DNA of 5,570 bases from Propionibacteriaceae bacterium (GTDB lineage: Bacteria > Actinomycetota > Actinomycetes > Propionibacteriales > Propionibacteriaceae). Location of the stretch: assembly GCA_031272685.1 (NCBI GenBank), contig JAISTI010000087.1, positions 1-5,570 on the forward strand. The letters run 5' to 3'. Every line of letters begins with the position of its first letter. Position 1 is the first letter of the stretch. This document shows, piece by piece, positions 1 through 5,570 of this stretch. The notes below the pieces were generated by a model, which worked only from the letters and a program-made list of their open reading frames with translations, ran no database searches and was not told where the DNA came from. The position numbers were made by a program, and so were the translations under genes.

Positions 1-2102
1 CGCAGGCCGGGGATGTCGCCGGCCGCCGCCGCACCCACATACCCCGCCAGCGCCCGCCCCAGCCCCGGTTCGAGCCGGCCCGCCAGCGCGCCGACGCGTT
101 TGGCGAGCGGGTGCGGCCCGGCCTCCACCGCCTCGGCGGCCGCGAAAATCCCCGCCAGCAGGTAGCCGCGCTCGATCCGGTCGGCGGCCACCTGCCAGAG
201 CTGCCCGCCGTCGCCGTCCACCAATTCGGCGGCCACCGCGGCCAGCATCCCCGGCAACGGCCCCAGCTTTCCGGATTTGGCGGCCTGGGCGGCCAGGTCG
301 CGGGCGTAGTCTTTGCGGCCTTCCCAGGCCGCCGCCAGCGCGGTCAGGGTGAGCAGCCCGAGCTGGAAATGGCCGAAGAGGGTGGATTCGCCGGTGAGGG
401 TGAGGATGGACGCGGCGGTGGCGTCCAACTCCTGAAACTGGCCCGACAGCGCCAAGCCCAGCACCTGCACATAGCCGTGGGCCATGATCAGGCCCGGATC
501 AAGGTCGTCCTTCGCTTCGCGCAATTTGGCGCCCGACCACTGCAGCGCGGCCTCGATCTGCCCGGAAAACAGCTGGGCCAAGCCGGTGAAGATGTCCCAG
601 TGGTCTTGCAGCAGCGACAATTCCGGCTCGCGGCTTTGCAGAATCTGCAGCGCGGCGGCGGGCTCCCCGCCCACGATGAGCACCTCGGCCCCCAGCCCTT
701 CCAGCGCCTCGCGCAGCAACGCCGAGCGGCAATTGGCGGGTTCGGGCACATCTGGAACCCGCAATTCCACCAACTCCAAGTGCGCTCTCGCAGCCTCCAA
801 CAGCGCGTCGAACTCTGGCAACTGCCCCCGTTGCCCGTCGAGCAGGTCGAAGGCGGCCTGGGCGTCGCCGGCGGTCAAACTCAGGTGGATGGCCCGCCAC
901 AGGGCCAAGCGCAGCCGCCAGCCGGGGTCGGACGCGCCGGATTCGGTGGCTTCGAAGACTTCCCGGAAGTCCGCCGCGTCAGCGGAGGCGGCATGCAGCG
1001 CCACCAGCAGCGGCACGGCGGTATGCGGCACCGGGTCGGCTCGCCAGCGCGCCCGCCGGGCGGCCGTCTGCGCCTGCCAGTGCTGCTGGATGCGGCTGCT
1101 GAGCAAGATGGCGTCGCCGGCGCACTTGCGCCGCGGCAACGCGTCCGAGCCGGGGCTTCCCAATCCCGCAGAGTTCAACTCCGCCAGCGCCGCCTGCCGG
1201 TCAGCGGTGTTGCTCACGGCCCGCAAGTGTTCGGCCACCAGCGGCGGGAAAACCGCGGCCACCTGCGCCGGGCCGCAAATGTGCACAAACCCCGACTCTT
1301 CCAGCGCCCCGAGCCGTTCCGGGCCCATCAGCCTCTGGGCGTCGTCCATTTCGACGCCGCCGACAATAGCCAGCCTGGTCAGCGCCGCGCGCTCCGCCTG
1401 GCCCACGTCGCGCAGCAGCAGTTCGACGACCTCGGTGAGCCGTTCGGAATACAGCCCCGGCCCGGCCTGCCAGCACCCGCCGGCCTGAACCAGCCGACCG
1501 GTGCGCACCCCGGCGTCCACCACCGCCAACACCAGCCCCGGCAAGCCGCCGGACAGGGTGGCGATATGGGCCACCGCCGGGGAAGCCACCGGGCCGGGCA
1601 ACAGCCCGTGCACCATCCGGTGCAGTTCGTCGAAACGCAGCGGCCGCATCTGCAGCCGCACGTTCGGCTGCAGCTCGGCTACCAGGTTTGGCCCGGCGCG
1701 GCCGGGCTTGGGCGTCCGGGTGGCGGCGAGCACCGGGAACGCGGTGCGGCAGCGGGCGGCGGCGATCACCCCCATGCTCACCTCGTCGAGTTCGTCGGCG
1801 TCGTCCACCACCAGCACCGAACGCGGCCCGGCGAGCGCCTTCGCCAAGGCGGCGACCGCGCCCACCACCGAGTTCGAGCCGGCCTCCAACCCGGAAACCG
1901 ACAGCGCCACCAGCGGGCGCTCCCGCAGCATCGAAATCCCCGCGACCCGTTGCACATTGCAGCCGAGCTGGGTCAGCCGTTTCGCGGCTTCGTCGAGGGC
2001 GGACGTCCGCCCGGAACCAACCATCCCAACCCAATTCACGCTGACACCCGCGCGGACATACCGGACAAGGTCGTCGGTGAGATGGGCGCACACCACATCC
2101 AT
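1..2102 (-). CDS. STAND-type ATPase, probable LuxR-family (LAL-like) transcriptional regulator, partial (C-terminus off window)
   Basis: An open frame of 700 codons runs from ATG at 2102 to the left edge without a stop, so the product is larger. The N-terminus holds a P-loop, GMVGSGRT (residues 26-33), in which the usual Walker A lysine is Arg32, and a Walker B strand SVLVVDDADELD (95-106). SGGLPG (184-189) resembles the GxP motif of STAND NTPases. A winged-helix-like stretch and a long Ala/Leu-rich helical region, suggestive of TPR-type repeats, follow from about residue 300. This order (NTPase, helical sensor) is that of large actinobacterial LuxR/MalT-like regulators, which end in a DNA-binding helix-turn-helix; that part would be outside the window and is inferred. 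The ATG is chosen because it lies just before the conserved NTPase core and 6 bases after a good -10 box. No Shine-Dalgarno is evident. Ligand and targets are unknown. Another STAND ATPase without a DNA-binding domain remains possible. Confidence 0.8.
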   Translation of the reverse strand, partial: MDVVCAHLTDDLVRYVRAGVSVNWVGMVGSGRTSALDEAAKRLTQLGCNVQRVAGISMLRERPLVALSVSGLEAGSNSVVGAVAALAKALAGPRSVLVVDDADELDEVSMGVIAAARCRTAFPVLAATRTPKPGRAGPNLVAELQPNVRLQMRPLRFDELHRMVHGLLPGPVASPAVAHIATLSGGLPGLVLAVVDAGVRTGRLVQAGGCWQAGPGLYSERLTEVVELLLRDVGQAERAALTRLAIVGGVEMDDAQRLMGPERLGALEESGFVHICGPAQVAAVFPPLVAEHLRAVSNTADRQAALAELNSAGLGSPGSDALPRRKCAGDAILLSSRIQQHWQAQTAARRARWRADPVPHTAVPLLVALHAASADAADFREVFEATESGASDPGWRLRLALWRAIHLSLTAGDAQAAFDLLDGQRGQLPEFDALLEAARAHLELVELRVPDVPEPANCRSALLREALEGLGAEVLIVGGEPAAALQILQSREPELSLLQDHWDIFTGLAQLFSGQIEAALQWSGAKLREAKDDLDPGLIMAHGYVQVLGLALSGQFQELDATAASILTLTGESTLFGHFQLGLLTLTALAAAWEGRKDYARDLAAQAAKSGKLGPLPGMLAAVAAELVDGDGGQLWQVAADRIERGYLLAGIFAAAEAVEAGPHPLAKRVGALAGRLEPGLGRALAGYVGAAAAGDIPGL

Positions 2103-2138
2103 GTTCCGAGTGTAACTACGGGCCGGGCGCGCTGGGAA
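2103..2138 (-). promoter_or_regulatory. Candidate promoter for the STAND regulator, leaderless arrangement
   Basis: On the minus strand a -10-like TACACT (2114-2109, fits the actinobacterial TANNNT consensus) is followed by six bases, CGGAAC, and then the ATG at 2102. Transcription would start at or next to the A of the ATG, giving a leaderless mRNA. This fits the absence of a clear Shine-Dalgarno. A weak -35-like TTCCCA lies at 2138-2133 with an 18-base spacer. The box lies in the short gap after the metallophosphoesterase and suggests separate transcription of the regulator. It is inferred from spacing and motif only. Confidence 0.45.
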
Positions 2139-2158
2139 GGGCGCGGCCTGCGCAGTGG

Positions 2159-3067
2159 TCAGTCTTCGGGGCCGCCTTGGTGCGCGAGCGTCAGCAACGT
2201 GACCTCCGGTGGGCAGGCGAAGCGGAAGGGGGCGTAAGGGGAGGTGCCGAAGCCAGCCGAAACGTGCAGCCAGGCCCGTTCGCCGCCGGCCTCCCACACG
2301 GAAACGCCTTTGGCTTGGCTGGGATCGAGGTCGCAATTCGTGGTGAGCGCCCCCAAGAACGGCACTCACACCTGCCCGCCGTGGGTGAGCCCGGTGAGAA
2401 TCAGCTCCACGCCGTCCGCCGTCATCGCGTCGAGCACCCGCCGGTAGGGGGCGTGGGTGACGCCGATCAGCAGCTTGGCGCCGCGTTTGCGCTTGCCGGC
2501 CACCTTTGGATAGTCGTCGAGGCCGATGTGGGCGTCGCCGGTGCCGCGGAACTCCAGCTTGACCCCGCAGACGTCGAGCACGGTGTCTTTGCCTTCCACA
2601 TTCACCCACCCGCCGGCTTCCAGGGCTGCCACCAACTCACCGGTGGGCAAATCGGCTTGCAGCAGCCGGCGCTGGCCCCGCTCGCGCAAATACTTGAACG
2701 GGTTGACCGCCCGGGGCTTGAGATAGTCGGAGGAGCCCAGCGTGAACACGCCTGGCTTTTCCAACAGCCGCCCCAGCGCGTCGGCCAGCACCGGGATCGA
2801 TTCGGCTTCGGAGATCATGTCTCCGGTGGCGACCACGATGTCCGGCTCCAGCCCGGCCAAAGACTTGATGAACTCAACAGCGCGGCGGTCGCGGTCGAGC
2901 AAGTGCGCGTCGGAGATGTGCAACAGCCGGATAGGCTCGGATTTCGGCGGCAACACCGGCAGCTTGACGCGGCGTACCTGGTACAGCTTCGACTCCACGA
3001 ACGTGCCGTAGGCGACACACGCCAGCCCGGCGAGGGCGAGGCGGCGCGCGGCCTTCCAGAACCCCAT
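2159..3067 (-). CDS. Calcineurin-like metallophosphoesterase interrupted by in-frame TGA (candidate selenoprotein or inactivated gene)
   Basis: ATG at 3067 opens 233 codons to an in-frame TGA (2368-2366); the same frame then runs 68 more codons to TGA at 2161-2159, for 302 residues in all, the usual length of actinobacterial relatives such as mycobacterial Rv3683. An N-terminal hydrophobic segment (about 9-22) suggests a membrane anchor. Metallophosphoesterase motifs in order: HISDAH (Asp53, His55), TGD (Asp83), GSSD (111-114, in place of GNHD), THAPY (His205) and GLTHGGQ (226-232, in place of GHTHGGQ). Thus the metal-1 ligands Asp53, His55, Asp83 and His229 are kept, while two metal-2 positions are changed. 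After the TGA the family signature continues (TTNCDLD, AWLHVSAG, GTSPYAP, RFAC). The gene starts one base after the PBP stop, with AGGG 5 bases before ATG, so it is co-transcribed and probably translationally coupled. Phosphodiesterase or phosphomonoesterase activity is the family expectation; the substrate is unknown. It could encode one selenoprotein, a truncated 233-residue product, or a recent pseudogene. Confidence 0.8.
2343..2369 (-). other. Hairpin beginning at the in-frame UGA, possible recoding element
   Basis: On the minus strand G-TGAGTGCC (2369-2361) can pair with GGCGCTCA-C (2351-2343), giving nine consecutive pairs including one G-U, closed by a nine-base loop GTTCTTGGG. The UGA is inside the lower stem. 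Loop guanine and uracil come first, as in bacterial SECIS loops, but the loop begins only five bases after the UGA, closer than the usual roughly 16-37 bases. A second fold at 2356-2325 (ten pairs, one G-A mismatch) puts a twelve-base loop 19 bases after the UGA, but that loop starts with UC, without the expected guanine. Neither is a textbook SECIS, and stable hairpins are common in GC-rich DNA. Confidence 0.35.
2366..2368 (-). other. In-frame TGA codon at a position usually cysteine: UGA recoding candidate
   Basis: The codon is flanked by GGQV and VPFLGAL. From memory, actinobacterial homologues read GGQ-(V/L)-C-x-P-F-x-G-A-L here, so TGA stands at a cysteine position, the classic sign of selenocysteine. 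A second cysteine (Cys245, in TTNCDLD) is kept 11 residues later. The codon after it is GTG, and GCAGG lies just upstream, so reinitiation giving a separate 68-residue C-terminal fragment is also conceivable. A nonsense mutation from TGC/TGT or a base-call error would look identical. Confidence 0.45.
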
Positions 3068-3068
3068 G

Positions 3069-5558
3069 TCAGCCCTGCGGCGTTTGCGGGGTTTGCTGCT
3101 CGGGCTGCTGCGCTTGCTCGGGCTGCTGCGGATCGGTGGTTTGCGTCGGCTGGTTCGGATCGACGACGGTCGCCGGATCCGGCTCCGGCTCCGGCTTCGG
3201 CCCCTTCGAAACCGTCAGGGTGATGGTGGAATACCGCGCCGCTTTGCCTGAAGGCTTCATCGCGATGACCGTGCCCTCTGGGGAATCGTCGTATTTCTTC
3301 TTCTTCTCGACGTCCACCGAGAATCCCTTGGCCGTCAACTGGGACTTGCAGGATCCCACGCTGTCTCCGGTGCAGCTCGGCAACGGCAGCAGTTTCGACC
3401 CGTCGCCATTCCAAATTTTCGAGGAAGGCTCGGGGAAATTCTTGTACTTGCCGCCGGTGACCCGTTTGACCACGGTGGCGAACACCGGCTGCAGCATCTG
3501 GCCGGTGGTGGAGCCCGACTGGCCGGAAATGTACGTGCCAGAGACCGGCAAAACAATATTGCGCAAGAAGGAGTATTTGGACTTCCAATACTTCGCGAAG
3601 CGCGGGTTGTTGTCGTAGGAGACCATCGCCGCGCCGACGAGCTGCGGGGTGAAGGCCATCTGCCACACCGAGCGGTTCAGCGGCACGGTGCCCGTCTTGC
3701 CGGCCATCTGCACTCCGGGCACCCGGACATAGCGCGAGGTGCCGTGTTCGACGGAGCCGCGCAGCACCTTGGCCACGCCGGCGGCGAGATCCTTGGAAAT
3801 CACCCGCTTGCAGTTTCCGTCGGGGGCCTCCAGCTCTTCGCCGGTGATGGAGCTGGTGATGGTGGAGATGATGGTGGCGTCACAGTGGATGCCGCCGGAG
3901 GCGATGGTGGCGTAGGCCTCCAGCATGGAGATCGGGGTGGCCTCGACCGCGCCGAGGGTGAAGGCCGGGATGTGGTCGTAGTTTTCCACCACGGAGCCGC
4001 CGGCGGCGAGCTTCAGCCCGAGGGTTTCGGCCATGGTGGTGACCTCGCACATGCCCACCGACTCCTCAAGCTGCGCGAAATAGGTGTTGACCGAGCCGGC
4101 CGCGCCGGAGAGCATGTTGATCACGCCCGCGCCGCCGGTGACCTCCCAGGGGTTGATCTGCTCGAAGGGCCCGTCGCAGGATTCGAAGGTTTTCCCTTGG
4201 AACTGCATGGAGCTTTTGGCGTTGAAGCGCACGTTCACGCCGTACCCCTCGTTCAGCGCTGCGGCTACCACGAACATCTTGAAAGTGGAGCCGCCGTGGA
4301 AGCCGTCCGCGCCGCCCATGTCTCTGGAGACGAAATAGTTGTAGAACGTCTCCCCTTTCCATTTCTCCACCGGGTCGCCATTTTTGTAGACGACGTTTCC
4401 GGCTTTGTCCGTCTTGTAGTTGAAGCCCATCTTCGGGCGGCTTTGCGCCATCGCGATGACCCGGCCGGTGCCCGGCTCCAGGAAGCCGATCAGCGAGATG
4501 ACCGGGTCTTTCGGATCGATCATGGAGCTGATTTTCTTCTGCGCGGCTTTCTGGGATTTGACGTCGAAATCGGTGGTGATCTGCAGGCCGCCGCGATACA
4601 GGGCGAGCTTGCGCTCCTCTTCGGTGTCGCCCAGGCTCGTCGCCTTCTTCAAGATGGTGTTTTCGGCGAACTGGCAGATGAACGGATAGGGGCTGGACAA
4701 GCAGCCGTTCGGCACTTCTTTGACCTTTGTGGGATCGAAGGGGACTTGTTTGGCGGCGTCGCGCTCGGCTTCGGTGATGAGCGCCAACTCGGCCATGCGG
4801 TCGAGCACGTTGTTGCGGCGCTCGATGCCCTCTTGCGGGAAGCGCACGGGATCGGTCTTGTACGGGTTGCGCACCAGGCCGGCGAGCATCGCGGCCTGCG
4901 CGAGATCGAGCTGGTCGGCGCTGACGCCGAACCAATGCTGCGCCGCCGCCTCCACGCCGTACGCGCCACCGCCGTAATAGGAGATATTCAGATACGCTTC
5001 GAGGATTTCGTCTTTCGTCATGGTTTCTTCGACGGAAATCGCGTAGCGCAGCTCGCGCACCTTGCGGGCCATGGTCTGCTCGGTGGCGAGGGTCTTGGCT
5101 TGCTTGTCGCCCTTGGCTTCGGCGTTCAGCACCAGCACCGAGCGCACCAACTGCTGGGTGATGGACGAGCCGCCTTGGGTGACGCCCTGCGAGGTGGACA
5201 AGAAGGCGCGCAGGGTGCCCTGCAAATCCATCGGGCCATGCTCGTAGAAGCGGTGGTCTTCGATGGCCACCTGGGCGGTGACCATCACCGGGGCAATTTC
5301 GTCGAGGGATTTGTAGATGCGGTTCTCGTCGAAGAAGGTGGCCAGGAGGGTGCCGTCGGAATTTGTGAGCGTGGAGCGCTCGGCGCGCTGCCATTCGTCG
5401 AGGCTCGTCGGCAGGCTGGTGACGAAATCTGCCATCCCGTTGCTGGCCGAGGAGGCCAATGAAACCACCGGCACGAGCATGCCGGCGCAAATCAAGCCGC
5501 CCACCACTGACAGCACCATGAGCAGCAGGAAAGAGTACAGCTTTTTCCCAATTCGCAC
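3069..5558 (-). CDS. ponA: Bifunctional class A penicillin-binding protein (glycosyltransferase/transpeptidase) with PASTA domain
   Basis: The 829-residue product polymerises lipid II into glycan strands and crosslinks the stem peptides outside the membrane. A short cytoplasmic start (RIGKK) precedes one transmembrane helix (about 8-36). The GT51 glycosyltransferase domain shows AIEDHRFYEH (catalytic Glu100), GGSSITQQ (129-136), RKVRELRYAISVE (165-177) and KDEILEAYLN (182-191). The transpeptidase domain has STFK (nucleophile Ser424, Lys427), SVN (489-491) and KTGT (621-624). One PASTA domain follows (about 724-785), then a Pro/Glu/Gln-rich tail. All catalytic motifs are intact. Eight cysteines lie in the extracellular part (286, 295, 461, 504, 559, 583, 729, 737), which suggests disulfides. 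The layout and the metallophosphoesterase directly downstream resemble mycobacterial ponA2. The start is a GTG; the four codons upstream to the edge are open and show no Shine-Dalgarno, so translation may begin outside the window. The function is certain; the exact orthology is less so. Confidence 0.95.
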   Translation of the reverse strand: MRIGKKLYSFLLLMVLSVVGGLICAGMLVPVVSLASSASNGMADFVTSLPTSLDEWQRAERSTLTNSDGTLLATFFDENRIYKSLDEIAPVMVTAQVAIEDHRFYEHGPMDLQGTLRAFLSTSQGVTQGGSSITQQLVRSVLVLNAEAKGDKQAKTLATEQTMARKVRELRYAISVEETMTKDEILEAYLNISYYGGGAYGVEAAAQHWFGVSADQLDLAQAAMLAGLVRNPYKTDPVRFPQEGIERRNNVLDRMAELALITEAERDAAKQVPFDPTKVKEVPNGCLSSPYPFICQFAENTILKKATSLGDTEEERKLALYRGGLQITTDFDVKSQKAAQKKISSMIDPKDPVISLIGFLEPGTGRVIAMAQSRPKMGFNYKTDKAGNVVYKNGDPVEKWKGETFYNYFVSRDMGGADGFHGGSTFKMFVVAAALNEGYGVNVRFNAKSSMQFQGKTFESCDGPFEQINPWEVTGGAGVINMLSGAAGSVNTYFAQLEESVGMCEVTTMAETLGLKLAAGGSVVENYDHIPAFTLGAVEATPISMLEAYATIASGGIHCDATIISTITSSITGEELEAPDGNCKRVISKDLAAGVAKVLRGSVEHGTSRYVRVPGVQMAGKTGTVPLNRSVWQMAFTPQLVGAAMVSYDNNPRFAKYWKSKYSFLRNIVLPVSGTYISGQSGSTTGQMLQPVFATVVKRVTGGKYKNFPEPSSKIWNGDGSKLLPLPSCTGDSVGSCKSQLTAKGFSVDVEKKKKYDDSPEGTVIAMKPSGKAARYSTITLTVSKGPKPEPEPDPATVVDPNQPTQTTDPQQPEQAQQPEQQTPQTPQG
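3097..3130 (-). repeat. Direct repeat in the PBP tail coding Gln/Pro/Glu
   Basis: The 16-base unit TGCTCGGGCTGCTGCG (plus-strand reading) occurs at 3097-3112 and again at 3115-3130, an 18-base period. In the protein it gives repeated QPEQ-type units near residues 811-822. Together with the nearby CCGGCT-type hexamers (about 3174-3202, coding PEPEPDP) it makes an extended, low-complexity, probably cell-wall-spanning tail. In-frame repeats of this kind can change copy number by slippage. Confidence 0.7.
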
Positions 5559-5570
5559 GGCGTCGATGCT

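Noticed and set aside
1201..2091. Minus-strand open frame of 296 codons in another phase within the STAND gene
   Set aside because: Arg/Gly/Ala-rich shadow translation. The adjacent frame starting at 2102 has the recognisable NTPase core and stays open to the window edge.
2121..2148. Imperfect inverted repeat (GGCCGCGC / GCGC-bulge-GGCC) between the phosphoesterase and the STAND gene, as a terminator
   Set aside because: The stem is broken by a four-base bulge, there is no T-run, and it overlaps the candidate -35 region. It is not supportable as an intrinsic terminator.
111..2237. Long plus-strand open frame of 708 codons
   Set aside because: It lies opposite the STAND ATPase gene. Its translation is rich in Gln, Arg, Gly, Pro and His without domains, typical of an antisense frame in GC-rich DNA. 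The minus-strand frame shows P-loop, Walker B and GxP motifs.
2159..3067. Genome-wide reassignment of TGA to an amino acid
   Set aside because: The PBP and the phosphoesterase itself both end with TGA at the expected C-termini, and Trp is encoded by TGG. TGA is therefore a working stop, and only local recoding is plausible.
2177..3223. Plus-strand open frame of 348 codons
   Set aside because: Antisense to the metallophosphoesterase and the PBP tail; no motifs and low-complexity composition.
3744..5462. Plus-strand open frame of 572 codons
   Set aside because: It is antisense to the PBP, His/Gly/Val-rich and without motifs. The opposite strand carries every class A PBP motif.
1..5570. tRNA, rRNA, CRISPR array, insertion sequence or phage element
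   Set aside because: I saw no cloverleaf, regularly spaced repeats, transposase motifs or terminal inverted repeats. The window is nearly fully occupied by three genes.

Overview
The window is GC-rich, and all credible genes lie on the minus strand, so the functional order runs right to left: a bifunctional penicillin-binding protein, then a calcineurin-like metallophosphoesterase, then a large ATPase-type regulator cut by the left edge. The PBP carries a C-terminal PASTA domain and a Pro/Gln-rich tail, and is followed at once by a metallophosphoesterase. Together with the GC-rich codon use and a LuxR-like STAND ATPase, this points to an actinobacterium (Actinomycetota). The PBP-metallophosphoesterase pair resembles the ponA2-Rv3683 pair of mycobacteria. 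Genus cannot be named from this sequence.

Layout (minus strand). 5558-3069: class A PBP, complete at its stop; the start is a GTG 12 bases from the edge and the true start may lie outside. 3067-2159: metallophosphoesterase, one base after the PBP stop (TGA-C-ATG), interrupted in frame by TGA at 2368-2366. 2158-2103: a 56-base gap with a plausible -10 box placed for a leaderless transcript. 2102-1: N-terminal 700 codons of a STAND/LuxR-like ATPase. Its C-terminus is off the window.

The most unusual signal is in the metallophosphoesterase. The reading frame continues past the internal TGA for 68 well-conserved codons and gives a normal family length (302 residues counting the TGA). The TGA falls just after the HGGQ metal-site motif, where, from memory, actinobacterial relatives have cysteine. 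That makes it a selenocysteine (UGA recoding) candidate, with a hairpin starting at the UGA itself. The same protein also has two substitutions at what should be its second metal site (GSSD instead of GNHD/GSND, and GLTH instead of GHTH). Inactivation, or a changed active site, is therefore a serious alternative. TGA also ends the PBP and the metallophosphoesterase, so it is an ordinary stop here and a genome-wide code change is unlikely.

Working together: the PBP polymerises and crosslinks peptidoglycan outside the membrane. The metallophosphoesterase, probably membrane-anchored by its N-terminal hydrophobic segment, is translationally coupled to it, but its substrate is unknown. The ATPase appears to be a separate transcription unit with no demonstrated link to the cell wall genes.
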